From contig CAMLJY010000029.1 in the NCBI GenBank assembly GCA_946480465.1, positions 1-64,000 of the forward strand: DNA of 64,000 nucleotides, written 5' to 3'. The translations under genes were made by a program, and so were the position numbers. Under the pieces are notes generated by a model. That model was given only the letters and a program-made list of their open reading frames with translations, made no database searches and had not been told where the DNA came from. This document shows positions 42,774-50,868 of this stretch, in pieces. How positions within the stretch are numbered: the first letter of the stretch is position 1; the number at the start of each line of letters is the position of its first letter. The DNA is from an uncultured Burkholderiales bacterium. Its GTDB lineage: Bacteria; Pseudomonadota; Gammaproteobacteria; Burkholderiales; Burkholderiaceae.

Positions 42774-44135
42774 TCAGATGATTTCGAAGTACCGCTTCAA
42801 TTCCCAATCGGTGACCGCGTCCTGCCATTGCCGGTGTTCCCACTCGCGGGTGGCGGCGAAGTGGTCGACGAACACGTCGCCCAGCCAATCACGGGCGATC
42901 GCCGATTCCTTGAAGTTGTGCGTGGACCGGATCAGCGAGCGGGGCGCCCGCGGCACGTTCTCGGCGCCTTGGTTGGTGCCGGTGATGGGAGGCGTGCTCA
43001 GCCGAAGGCCTTTCTCCACGCCGTGCATGCCGGCCGCGATGACGGCGGCCATCGCAAGGTAGGGGTTCACGTCCGCCCCCGGGCAGCGGGTTTCCAGGCG
43101 CGTCGCTTTCGGCGAACCGGCGATCACGCGGAAGCTGGCCGTGCGGTTGTCCAGGCCCCAGGTCGGCTTCACTGGCGCCCAGAAGCCATCCACCAGCCGC
43201 TTGTAGCTGTTGATGGTGGGCCAGAACATCGGCGCGAATTCCATCAGGCAGGCCAGCTGGCCGGCCAGGTAGCTTTCGAACAGCGGGCTCATCGCGTTCG
43301 GTGAGTTCGCGCCGTAGAAGAGATTCGACTTGCCGTCCGACAGGCTCTGGTGGATGTGTCCCGAGCAGCCCGGATACTGGGCGCTCCACTTGGCCATGAA
43401 GCTGGGCATGATGCCGAAGCGCTTGCCGATTTCCTTGGCGCCGGTCTTGAAGAGGATCGCGCGGTCGGCTTGTTCCAGCGCGCCGGAAAACGCGATGGCG
43501 GCCTCGTACACGCCCGGCCCGGTCTCGGTGTGCAGGCCTTCGATCGGCACGCCGAAGGCGGCCATTTCGTCCATCAGCGCATTGAAGAAGCCGCGGTTGT
43601 CCGCCATGCGCAGCAGCGAATAGCCGAACATGCCCGGCGTCAGCGTCTCGGGGCCGATGCCTTTCTTCGCGGCCCAGGTCTGCGGCGTTTCCGAGAAGTT
43701 GAACCACTCGAATTCCATGCCGGCCATCGGCTTGAAGCCCAGTTGCTCGGCGCGCCCCAGCACGCGCTTCAACACCTGGCGCGGGCAGATGGGGTAGGGC
43801 GAGCCGTCGGCATTGACGAATTCGCCGAGGAAGAAAGGCACCTTGTCGTCCCAGGGCACCTGGCGCAGCGTGCTCAGGTCCAGCCGCGCCAGCGCATCGG
43901 GAAAGCCATGCTGCCAGCCGGTGACGCTGGTGTTGTCGTAGCACTGGTCGCCGCAGTCCCAGCCGAACACCACGTCGCAGAAGCCGAAGCCGCTCTCGGC
44001 CGCGCTGAAGAACTTGTCCCGGTGCAGGACCTTGCCGCGCAGCACGCCGTCGATGTCGCTGCAGGCCACCTTGACCTTGCTCGCGCTGGATTGCCGGATC
44101 GCGGTGAGGGCGGGATGGTCGCGTTTGGTGGCCAT
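42774..44135 (-). CDS. Glutamine-synthetase-family gamma-glutamyl amine ligase
   Basis: 453 residues, the type of PuuA, IpuC and GlnA4 rather than true GlnA: the N-terminus (SKVKVACSDIDGVLRGKVLHRDKF) and the catalytic region are those of gamma-glutamyl-polyamine synthetases. MAGMEFEWFNF (metal Glu), GVYEAAIAFSGALEQAD, MAKWSAQYPGCSGHIHQSL (His and nucleotide loop) and LDNRTASFRVI are seen. It should couple glutamate to an amine with ATP. It is first in an operon with an alcohol dehydrogenase, hydrolase and aldehyde dehydrogenase, and is divergent from a GntR regulator. Confidence 0.9.
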   Translation of the reverse strand: MATKRDHPALTAIRQSSASKVKVACSDIDGVLRGKVLHRDKFFSAAESGFGFCDVVFGWDCGDQCYDNTSVTGWQHGFPDALARLDLSTLRQVPWDDKVPFFLGEFVNADGSPYPICPRQVLKRVLGRAEQLGFKPMAGMEFEWFNFSETPQTWAAKKGIGPETLTPGMFGYSLLRMADNRGFFNALMDEMAAFGVPIEGLHTETGPGVYEAAIAFSGALEQADRAILFKTGAKEIGKRFGIMPSFMAKWSAQYPGCSGHIHQSLSDGKSNLFYGANSPNAMSPLFESYLAGQLACLMEFAPMFWPTINSYKRLVDGFWAPVKPTWGLDNRTASFRVIAGSPKATRLETRCPGADVNPYLAMAAVIAAGMHGVEKGLRLSTPPITGTNQGAENVPRAPRSLIRSTHNFKESAIARDWLGDVFVDHFAATREWEHRQWQDAVTDWELKRYFEII

Positions 44136-44200
44136 GCGTGCGGGCGCGGGCGCGGTTGGGGCGGCGGGCCAATCTTTCGTCGGCGTCGAAGCCGTGTCAA

Positions 44201-44231
44201 CGGTAGGTTGCCGATTGTTGACAATCTACCG
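44201..44231. promoter_or_regulatory. Nested palindrome, candidate GntR/FCD operator
   Basis: CGGTAGGTTG (44201-44210) and CAATCTACCG (44222-44231) are inverted repeats matching at 9 of 10 positions. Inside them ATTGT-TG-ACAAT (44214-44225) is a perfect palindrome of the TTGTnnACAA type bound by many FadR-subfamily regulators. It lies 24 bases before the GntR start, in the gap shared with the divergent ligase operon, so one protein dimer or two could control both. Confidence 0.6.
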
Positions 44232-44254
44232 ATGCCGGTTTTCCAATCGCCCGC

Positions 44255-44998
44255 ATGAAGCGCCAGCCTCATCCGACGATCGCGCTGCTGCAGTCCAGCT
44301 CGCTCACGTCGGTGGTGCAGCAGGAAATCGAGCGCCGCATCCTGCAGGGCGAACTGCCGCCCGGCGCCAAGCTGATCGAGGCCGAGCTGGCCACCGACCT
44401 GGGCGTCTCGCGCGGGCCGGTGCGCGAGGCCTTTCGCATGCTGGAAGAAGCCGGCCTGGTGCGGCAGGAGAAGAACCGCGGCGTCTTCGTGCGCAGCATC
44501 GGGCTGGACGAGGCGGTGGAGATCTTCGACCTGCGGGTGATGATGGACGAGGCGGTCGGGCGCCAGCTCGCGCAGTCCATCACGCCCGGGCAGCTGAAGG
44601 CCGTGCGCACGATGGCCGATGCGATGGAGAAGGCAGTGAAGGCCGGCGACGCCGAGACCTACCACCTGCTGAACCTCGATTTCCACGACAAGCTGGTCGA
44701 GCTGGCCGGCAACCGCAAGCTGACGGCGCTGTACCGCCGGCTGATGAACGAGCTGTCGCTGTTCCGCCGCCTGCACCTGGTGGATGCCACGCTGATGCCG
44801 GCCTCGGCCGGCGAGCACCGCGCGCTGGTGAAGGCCATCGCCTCGGGTGACGCGGAAGCCGCCGGCCGGGCGATGCGCGAGCATGCGCTGCTCAGCAAGC
44901 GCCGCACCTTCAACCCGGCCCCGCCCGCACCCGCGGCGTCGCCGCAGGCCTCGCCCCACCGCACCACGCGCCTTACGGAGAAGACCGCCGTTCGATGA
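44255..44998 (+). CDS. GntR family regulator, FadR/FCD subfamily
   Basis: 247 residues. The winged helix reads EIERRILQGELPPGAKLIEAELATDLGVSRGPVREAFRMLEEAGLV, cited by its ends (residues ~24-69). The FCD effector domain follows, with DLRVMMDEAVGRQLA, NLDFHDKLVELAGNRKL and EHRALVKAIASGDAEAA; its His and Asp ligands for a metal look present. The last ~30 residues are a Pro/Ala-rich tail. It is divergent from the gamma-glutamyl amino-alcohol operon and has a palindrome in the shared promoter region, so it is the likely repressor of that operon. Its stop overlaps the next gene (ATGA). Confidence 0.93.
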   Translation: MKRQPHPTIALLQSSSLTSVVQQEIERRILQGELPPGAKLIEAELATDLGVSRGPVREAFRMLEEAGLVRQEKNRGVFVRSIGLDEAVEIFDLRVMMDEAVGRQLAQSITPGQLKAVRTMADAMEKAVKAGDAETYHLLNLDFHDKLVELAGNRKLTALYRRLMNELSLFRRLHLVDATLMPASAGEHRALVKAIASGDAEAAGRAMREHALLSKRRTFNPAPPAPAASPQASPHRTTRLTEKTAVR

Positions 44999-46674
44999 GC
45001 CATTTGCTGAATCTCCTGGCGGCGATCTCGCTGCTCGTCTGGGGCACGCAGATCGTGCGCACCGGCATCCTGCGCGTGTTCGGCGAAAACCTGCGCCACG
45101 TGCTCGCGGTCAGCATGGGCAACCGCTTCACCGCCATCCTGGCCGGCCTGGGCGTGACCAGCCTGGTCCAGTCCAGCACCGCCACCTGCCTCATCGTGTC
45201 GTCCTTCCTGGGCCGGCAGCTGGTGCCGCTGGCCGCCGCGCTGGCGGTGATGCTGGGCGCCGACATGGGCACCAGCCTGATGGCGATGGCCTTCTCATTC
45301 GACCTGTCGTGGCTGTCGCCCTTCCTGATCTTCGTCGGCGTGGTGCTCTTCGTCACGCGCGAGAAGACCACCGCCGGCCGCCTGGGCCGCGTCGCCATCG
45401 GGTTAGGGCTGATGCTGATGTCGCTGCAGCTCATCGGCGAGACCACGCGCCCGCTGACCGAATCGCCGCCGGTGCGCGCGCTGCTGGTGGCGCTGCCGCA
45501 GGAGGTGCTGCTGGACATCTTCGTCGGCGCGCTGATCACCGTGCTGGCCTACTCCAGCCTGGCCATCGTGCTGCTCACCGCCACGCTGGCGGCCAGCGGC
45601 ATCCTGCCGCCGCTGGTGGCGCTGGGCCTGGTGCTGGGGGCCAACCTGGGCAGCGGCCTGCTGGCCGTGCTGACCACCGCGCGCGGGCCGGTGGCCGAGC
45701 GCCGGCTGCCGATGGGCAACCTGGCGTTCAAGGTCGTCGGCTGCCTGATCGCCGCGCCCTTGCTGCCGCAGGCCCTGGTGCATCTGCAGCTGCTGCTGCC
45801 CCACGGCGTGCACCAGCAGGTGGTGCTGTTCCACTTCGGCTTCAACGTGATGCTGACGCTGGTGTTCATCAGCCTCACGCCGGTGCTGGCACGGCTGCTG
45901 GAACGCTGGATGAGGGCGCCGAAGCTGGTGGACAGCACGCGGCCCAAGCACCTCGATCCGTCGGCGCTGACCACGCCGTCGCTGGCCATCAGCTGCGCCG
46001 CGCGCGAAGCGCTGCACCAGGCCGACGTGGTGGAGACCATGCTGCGCGGCATCCTGCCGGTGCTGCGCGAGAACGACATCGACCTGGCCGAGCGCCTGCG
46101 CCGCATGGACGACACGGTGGACGAGCTGTACACCGAGATCAAGCTGTACCTGACGCAGATCTCGCGCGAAGCGCTGTCCGAGCGGGAAAGCCGGCGCTGG
46201 ACCGACATCGTCTCCTTCACCATCAACATGGAGCAGATCGGCGACATCATCGAGCGCGTGCTGCAGGACATCGAGGACAAGAAGATCCGCAAGGACCGCC
46301 GCTTCTCCGATGCCGGCATGGCCGAGATCGTGCACCTGCACGAGCGCCTGATCGCCAACCTGCGGCTGGGCATGAGCGTGTTCCTGGACGGCCACGTGCG
46401 CGACGCCAGCCGCCTGCTGGAGGAAAAGGCCCGTTTCCGCGACCTGGAGCATGAATACGCGGCCAGCCACATCGCCCGGCTGCAGGACAACACGGCCCAG
46501 AGCATCGAAACCAGCTCGCTGCACCTGGACCTGATCAGCGACCTGAAGCGCATCAACTCCCACATCTGCTCGATCGCGTACCCGATCCTCGAATCGGCCG
46601 GCGCGCTGTCGCCCACGCGCATCCGGCATTCGGTGCTGGCGCCGTTCGATGCCGAGGGGCCGGGGCGCGGCTGA
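44995..46674 (+). CDS. Na/Pi cotransporter family protein with PhoU-like tail
   Basis: 559 residues. Two Na/Pi cotransport repeats: GVTSLVQSSTATCLIVSSFLG (residues ~58-78, with the QSSTA signature) and VLAYSSLAIVLLTATLAASG with LGANLGSGLLAVL. The last ~210 residues (DDTVDELYTEIKLYLTQISREAL, EQIGDIIERVLQDIED) form helical bundles like PhoU. These proteins move phosphate with sodium across the inner membrane or regulate its export. The ATG overlaps the GntR stop by four bases, so it is translated from the regulator transcript; no link to amino-alcohol use is known. Confidence 0.92.
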   Translation: MSHLLNLLAAISLLVWGTQIVRTGILRVFGENLRHVLAVSMGNRFTAILAGLGVTSLVQSSTATCLIVSSFLGRQLVPLAAALAVMLGADMGTSLMAMAFSFDLSWLSPFLIFVGVVLFVTREKTTAGRLGRVAIGLGLMLMSLQLIGETTRPLTESPPVRALLVALPQEVLLDIFVGALITVLAYSSLAIVLLTATLAASGILPPLVALGLVLGANLGSGLLAVLTTARGPVAERRLPMGNLAFKVVGCLIAAPLLPQALVHLQLLLPHGVHQQVVLFHFGFNVMLTLVFISLTPVLARLLERWMRAPKLVDSTRPKHLDPSALTTPSLAISCAAREALHQADVVETMLRGILPVLRENDIDLAERLRRMDDTVDELYTEIKLYLTQISREALSERESRRWTDIVSFTINMEQIGDIIERVLQDIEDKKIRKDRRFSDAGMAEIVHLHERLIANLRLGMSVFLDGHVRDASRLLEEKARFRDLEHEYAASHIARLQDNTAQSIETSSLHLDLISDLKRINSHICSIAYPILESAGALSPTRIRHSVLAPFDAEGPGRG

Positions 46675-46686
46675 CGGCGGCGAGCG

Positions 46687-47118
46687 TCAGGCTCGCGCCG
46701 CTGCCGCGAGCCGCGCGCGCCAGCGCTCCAGCGTGGCGGCGTCGACGTCCAGGCCCTGCAGGACGTCGGGCGGGCGCGGGAAGTCGCGGTCTTCCCAGGT
46801 CGCGCCGTCGATCGTCAGGACGCTCTCATAACGCGGTATCGCGTGGAAGTGCGGGTGCGGGTCCACCATCATCAAGGCCAGGTAGTTGAACTTGCAGGCC
46901 GGTGCCAGGCACCGCACCGCCGCTTCGTAGGCCCGGAGCACGGCCGGCAGCTCGGCCGCGGCCTCCGGCGACAGGTCGGCCAGGCGCGAGGCGGATGACT
47001 TTGCGGCGATCACCGCGCTGTACGGCGTGGTCTGGCGCGGGCGGATCAGCACCACCCAGTGGTGCTGCTCGAGGATCAGGCCGGCCGGATGGCCGAAGGC
47101 TTGCAGGGTGGCATTCAT
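46687..47118 (-). CDS. HIT family hydrolase
   Basis: 143 residues from the ATG at 47118, which overlaps the MFS stop (47115-47117). The histidine triad reads HPHFHAIPRY (~residues 87-96), with CKFNYLALMMVDPHPHFH before it. HIT proteins hydrolyse nucleotidyl conjugates such as AMP derivatives in the cytosol. N-terminal LEQHHWVVLIRPRQTTPYSAVIAAKS is also typical of the Ap4A-hydrolase-like branch, cited by its ends. Co-transcribed with the upstream MFS permease; the reason is not clear. Confidence 0.88.
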   Translation of the reverse strand: MNATLQAFGHPAGLILEQHHWVVLIRPRQTTPYSAVIAAKSSASRLADLSPEAAAELPAVLRAYEAAVRCLAPACKFNYLALMMVDPHPHFHAIPRYESVLTIDGATWEDRDFPRPPDVLQGLDVDAATLERWRARLAAAARA

Positions 47119-48293
47119 GCGGTGCGGGCTCCCAGGGCCCAGGCGTGGACGAAGGCGCCGGTGGCCAGCGCGGCGGCGGCGGCCAACAGCAGCAGCACGC
47201 TGCCCGCGCCGGGCAGGTGACCCAGCAGCCAGGCGGCGCCCAGCGGGCCGGCGGCGCGCGCCAGCAGCGCCGGTGAACCCAGCGCGCCGCTGACGGCGGC
47301 GTAGCGGGCGGCGCCGAACAAGGCCAGCGGCGTCGTCGCCCGCACGATGGTCATCAGGCCCAGGCCGGCGCCGTAGGCGACGATGAACAGCCCGCACAGC
47401 AGCGGCTCCCAGGCCGCGAGCCACAGCGCGCCCAGCGCGAGCGGGATCAGGCCCAGCGCCAGCAGCCCCAGGCGCCGGGCATCCAGCGCACTGCCGGAGA
47501 GGAACTCGAGCGCCCGCCCCAGCACCTGCATCGGCCCGATGCAGGCGGCCAGCGCCACCGCGGTGCCCGGCGTGGCGCCGCGCGACTGCAGCAGCGGGAT
47601 CACGTGCATGGCCAGCGCCGCGGTGACGAAGCCGTTCACCGAGAAGGCCAGCGCCAGCAGCGCGAGGACCCGGCGCGGTGCCGGCGTGGCGGCCTCGGGC
47701 GCGGCAGGGGGTGCATCGGCGGCGGGCGGCGGGGCGCTCCGGCCCGGCAGCAGCCCGGCATGCAGCGGTGCGCACACCAGCAGCTGCAGCAGCGCCAGCA
47801 CACCGGCCGCGCCGCGCCAGCCGAAGGTCTCGACCAGCCCGGCCGTCAGCGGCCAGAACACCGAGCTGGCCAGGCCGCCGGCCAGCGCCAGCACCGTGAT
47901 GCAGCGGCGCCGGTCGTCGGGGCAGGCCTGCACGACGATGGCGAAGGCGGGCTCGTACAGCGTCATCGCCATCGCCAGGCCGAGGCCGCACCACACCGCG
48001 CAGCACGCTGCCACCGATTCGACGCGGCCCAGTGCCAGGAACATCAGCCCGGCGAGCACCGAGCCGGCCGTCATCAGCGCGCGGCCGCCGATGCGTGGCA
48101 GCAGCGCACCGATCGCGCCGGTGGCCAGACCCCAGACCAGCAGGCCCAGCGAGTAGGCGGCCATCAGCGCCTGGTTGCTGGCCTGCAGCTCGGCCTGCAT
48201 CGGCGGTGCGAGCAGCGCGAAGGCGTAGTAGAGGCTGCCCCAGGAGATGACGAGCGTGAGGGCGAGGGCGGGAATGAAGCGGGGCAGGCGCAT
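47115..48293 (-). CDS. MFS transporter
   Basis: 392 residues with twelve predicted hydrophobic helices. Helix 1 begins PALALTLVISWGSLYYAFALLAPPM, a start common in uncharacterised proteobacterial MFS permeases; the helix 2-3 loop reads GALLPRIGGRALM. The centre holds a long Ala/Pro-rich cytoplasmic loop (PPPAADAPPAAPEAATPAPRR). Start ATG at 48293; an in-frame earlier start at 48353 is less likely. Divergent from a LysR gene 113 bases away, which probably controls it. Substrate unknown. Confidence 0.88.
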   Translation of the reverse strand: MRLPRFIPALALTLVISWGSLYYAFALLAPPMQAELQASNQALMAAYSLGLLVWGLATGAIGALLPRIGGRALMTAGSVLAGLMFLALGRVESVAACCAVWCGLGLAMAMTLYEPAFAIVVQACPDDRRRCITVLALAGGLASSVFWPLTAGLVETFGWRGAAGVLALLQLLVCAPLHAGLLPGRSAPPPAADAPPAAPEAATPAPRRVLALLALAFSVNGFVTAALAMHVIPLLQSRGATPGTAVALAACIGPMQVLGRALEFLSGSALDARRLGLLALGLIPLALGALWLAAWEPLLCGLFIVAYGAGLGLMTIVRATTPLALFGAARYAAVSGALGSPALLARAAGPLGAAWLLGHLPGAGSVLLLLAAAAALATGAFVHAWALGARTA

Positions 48294-48406
48294 CGGCGGC
48301 AGGCAGGGGCGGCGACAGCGGCGCAGTGTGGGCAGCGCGGCCGGCGGCCGCAAACCACATTTCTGCGAAGATGTGTTGACCAGAACTCAACAGCCGCGCG
48401 CCGCCG

Positions 48407-49285
48407 ATGACCAGCCGCCTGCCGCTCAATGCGCTGCATGTCTTCTGCACCGTGGTGCAGGCCGGCGGCGTGCGGCCGGCGGCCGAGCAGCTGTGCGTCA
48501 CGCCCGGCGCGGTGAGCCGGCAGCTGCAGGCGCTGGAAGCGCAGCTGGGCGAGACCTTGTTCGAACGCTTGCCCGGCCGCGTCAGCCTTACGCCGGCGGG
48601 CGAACGGCTGCACCAGCGCGCCGCGGCGCCGCTGGCCTCGTTGGCGGATCTGCTCGCCGGTGGTCCGCGGCGCGCGGCCCGTGCTTCGCTGGTGCGCGTG
48701 GATTGCGGCGTGACGCTGGCCATGCACTGGCTGATCCCGCGCCTGCGCGGTTTCGCCGAGCACCATCCACGCATCGAGGTGCAGGTGCGCACCACCAACG
48801 GCGACATCGACGTCAACTCGCCCGCCGATGTCTTCATCCGCCGCGAGACGCACGAGCTGCGCGACCTGCCCTCGGAGACCTTCCTGCCCGAACGCGCCTT
48901 GCTGGTGGCGGCCGCTTCGCACCCGGCGCCCAGCGGGCGGCGCGGCCTGGCGCGCTGGCCGCGCATCGCCGCGCGTTCACGGCCCGACCTGTGGCCCGCC
49001 TGGGCGGCGGCTCAGCGCCTGCCCGCGCAGGACTGGGAGCCCACGCTGTGGTTCGACAACACGGTGCTGGCGATCCAGGCCGCGGCGCAGGGGCTGGGCC
49101 TGTGCGTGCTGCCGGAGCTCTTCGTGACCGACCTGCTGCAGACCGGCACGCTGCGCCCGGTGTCCTCTGGCCGCATCGGCCGCATCGCCAGCGGCAGCTA
49201 CGCGCTGGCCGTGGGCCGCGGCCGCGATTCGGCGCGGGTGCGGCACTTCATCGACTGGCTGCGGCGCGAGGCTGCGGGGGGGTAG
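48407..49285 (+). CDS. LysR family transcriptional regulator (GcvA-like)
   Basis: 292 residues. Winged helix: LPLNALHVFCTVVQAGGVRPAAEQLCVTPGAVSRQLQALEAQLGETLFER, cited by its ends. The effector domain starts at about residue 90 (SLVRVDCGVTLAMHWLIPRL) and contains DVFIRRETHELRDLPSE. The opening LNALHVF and the RHWLIPRL-like segment put it near the GcvA group. Divergent from the MFS-HIT pair, its likely target. Its 3' end abuts a pair of palindrome-rich tandem repeats. Confidence 0.92.
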   Translation: MTSRLPLNALHVFCTVVQAGGVRPAAEQLCVTPGAVSRQLQALEAQLGETLFERLPGRVSLTPAGERLHQRAAAPLASLADLLAGGPRRAARASLVRVDCGVTLAMHWLIPRLRGFAEHHPRIEVQVRTTNGDIDVNSPADVFIRRETHELRDLPSETFLPERALLVAAASHPAPSGRRGLARWPRIAARSRPDLWPAWAAAQRLPAQDWEPTLWFDNTVLAIQAAAQGLGLCVLPELFVTDLLQTGTLRPVSSGRIGRIASGSYALAVGRGRDSARVRHFIDWLRREAAGG

Positions 49286-49286
49286 A

Positions 49287-49458
49287 TGGGGCACCCGGGC
49301 CCGCGGGTACACGGGCCCACCCGCCGGGCGGGTGGCGCGGCCGCTCCGGAGCGGCCGAGCGCTGGCCGCGCCTGGTGGGGCACCCGGGCCCGCGGGTACA
49401 CGGGCCCACCCGCCGGGCGGGTGGCGCGGCCGCTCCGGAGCGGCCGAGCGCTGGCCGC
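49287..49458. repeat. Two-copy tandem repeat, 89-bp period, rich in palindromes
   Basis: Copies at 49287-49369 and 49376-49458 are identical over 83 bases and separated by 6. Each holds a perfect 20-bp palindrome centred on CTCCGGAG (49338-49357 and 49427-49446) and an ACCCGC-CGG-GCGGGT hairpin just before it. It lies between convergent lysR and proQ genes and so may act as a double terminator or a REP-like element. Nothing in it looks coding. Confidence 0.85.
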
Positions 49459-49469
49459 TCCAGCTTTAC

Positions 49470-50786
49470 TCAGCCCGTCTTGCCACCGCGCGGCGGGCGG
49501 CCCGGGCCTTCGCGGCGCGGCGGGCGGTCGCCTTGCGGTCGGCGGTCGCCGCCGGGGCCTTGCGGCGGGCGGTCACCCCGCGGGGCAGCACCACCGCGGC
49601 CGTCGTGCGGACTGCGCGGGCCGCGTGGGCGGTCAGGCCGGTCGCCTTGGGGCCGGCGGTCCCCCGGCTGGCCACGCCGGTCGGCTGCGGGTGGCGGCGG
49701 TTCAGCCGCTTCCTTGCGGGCCTGCGCCAGCAGGCCGTCCAGCTGCTTGGGATCGACGCCCTTCAGCACGCAGAAGTTGGCCGTGGTCAGGCGCGTGCTT
49801 TCGAAGTCGCGCAGCAGGCGCGCCCGGTCCCAGCGGGCCTGCTGCTCGGCCGGGTCCACGGGGTGCTCGGGCCGCACGGGCCGCGGTGCGGCCGGCGTCG
49901 GCCTCTGCGCTGCTGCCTGCACCGTGGTTGGCGCCGCCGATGGGCCGGGCACCGGCACGGCCGCTGGCGCGTGGGAATCGCCCGCGCTTGCGGAAGGCGC
50001 TTGCGCCCGCGCGCCCTGCGGCAGCGCCGGCCGGGCGTCGCGCCGTGGCGGGCGTTGGTCGTGGCGCGGGCGGCCCTTGCCTGGCCTCGGGGCGCCTTCC
50101 GGCCGCGGCGAGCGGCCGGGTTCGCCACCCCCGGCGGGCGAGTCGCCCCGGGCGCGGCCCCTCGGTGGCTCGGCGGCACGAAGGGCCTCGCGGCGGGCAC
50201 GGCGGCGCTGCAGTTCTTCCCGTGCGGCGTTGCGGTGCTCGTCGCTGATGGGGCCGGCGGGCTGGCCGTCGAGGTCGAAGCGCTCGCTGGACTTGGTCAG
50301 CGCCACCAGGTAGTTGCCGGCCAGCGTGTGGCGGCGGAAGAAGGCCGACAGTTCGCGCTTGCTGAACTGGCCCGGCGCGCGGGCCTGGATGTCTTCCTGG
50401 ATGCGCAGCTTCACCGGCTTCGGCGCGCCGCTGAACAGCGCCGGGAACAGCGCCTTCAGGCGATTGCCGATCTCGACCGGATCCGGCGCGGGTGCGGCGG
50501 GCTGGGGCGAGGGTGCGGCCGGCGTTGGCGTGGCGGGTGCGGCGTCGGCCTCGGCGGCGGCCGTCTCGCCGCTCGTGGCGGCCGCTTCGGCATCGCCCTG
50601 CGTGGCCTCGGGCGCTGGCGCGGCCGGGTTGCCGTCTGCCGGCGTGGCCGTTTCAGCTGCAGGGGCGGCGGCTGCGGTGGACTCGGCCACGGGGGGCTCG
50701 GCCGTGGCCGGGCTGGTCGGGGTGGCGTCGATCGCGGGGGCAGCGGCCGGCAGGGCGGCTGGCGTCGGCGTGGGGGTGTCGGACAT
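49470..50786 (-). CDS. proQ: ProQ/FinO domain RNA chaperone with long low-complexity arms
   Basis: 438 residues from the ATG at 50786. The first ~95 residues are Ala/Pro/Thr-rich. The ProQ/FinO domain (~100-190) reads LKALFPALFSGAPKPVKLRIQEDIQAR, cited by its ends, then FSKRELSAFFRRHTLAGNYLVALTK and RFDLDGQPAGPIS. A second ordered patch (RARLLRDFESTRLTTANFCVLKGVDPKQLDGLLAQARKEA, cited by its ends, ~310-350) is followed by an RGG/DRP-rich tail (GDRRPQGDRPDRPRG). Such tails add nonspecific RNA binding. Gene function: sRNA-mRNA matchmaking, by family. Much longer than E. coli ProQ (232). Confidence 0.9.
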   Translation of the reverse strand: MSDTPTPTPAALPAAAPAIDATPTSPATAEPPVAESTAAAAPAAETATPADGNPAAPAPEATQGDAEAAATSGETAAAEADAAPATPTPAAPSPQPAAPAPDPVEIGNRLKALFPALFSGAPKPVKLRIQEDIQARAPGQFSKRELSAFFRRHTLAGNYLVALTKSSERFDLDGQPAGPISDEHRNAAREELQRRRARREALRAAEPPRGRARGDSPAGGGEPGRSPRPEGAPRPGKGRPRHDQRPPRRDARPALPQGARAQAPSASAGDSHAPAAVPVPGPSAAPTTVQAAAQRPTPAAPRPVRPEHPVDPAEQQARWDRARLLRDFESTRLTTANFCVLKGVDPKQLDGLLAQARKEAAEPPPPAADRRGQPGDRRPQGDRPDRPRGPRSPHDGRGGAAPRGDRPPQGPGGDRRPQGDRPPRREGPGRPPRGGKTG

Positions 50787-50868
50787 CGGGCGTCGCAACT
50801 CGCGCGTCAGGGAAAGACGCGGATTGTGCCCAGCCTGCGCGGCCGCGCGTGGCGCGGCGTCCACAGCC

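Noticed and set aside
44255..44998. The GntR regulator as a phosphonate-use regulator, given the neighbouring iron alcohol dehydrogenase and Na/Pi transporter
   Set aside because: No phosphonate transport or C-P cleavage gene is present, and the divergent operon is a gamma-glutamyl pathway.
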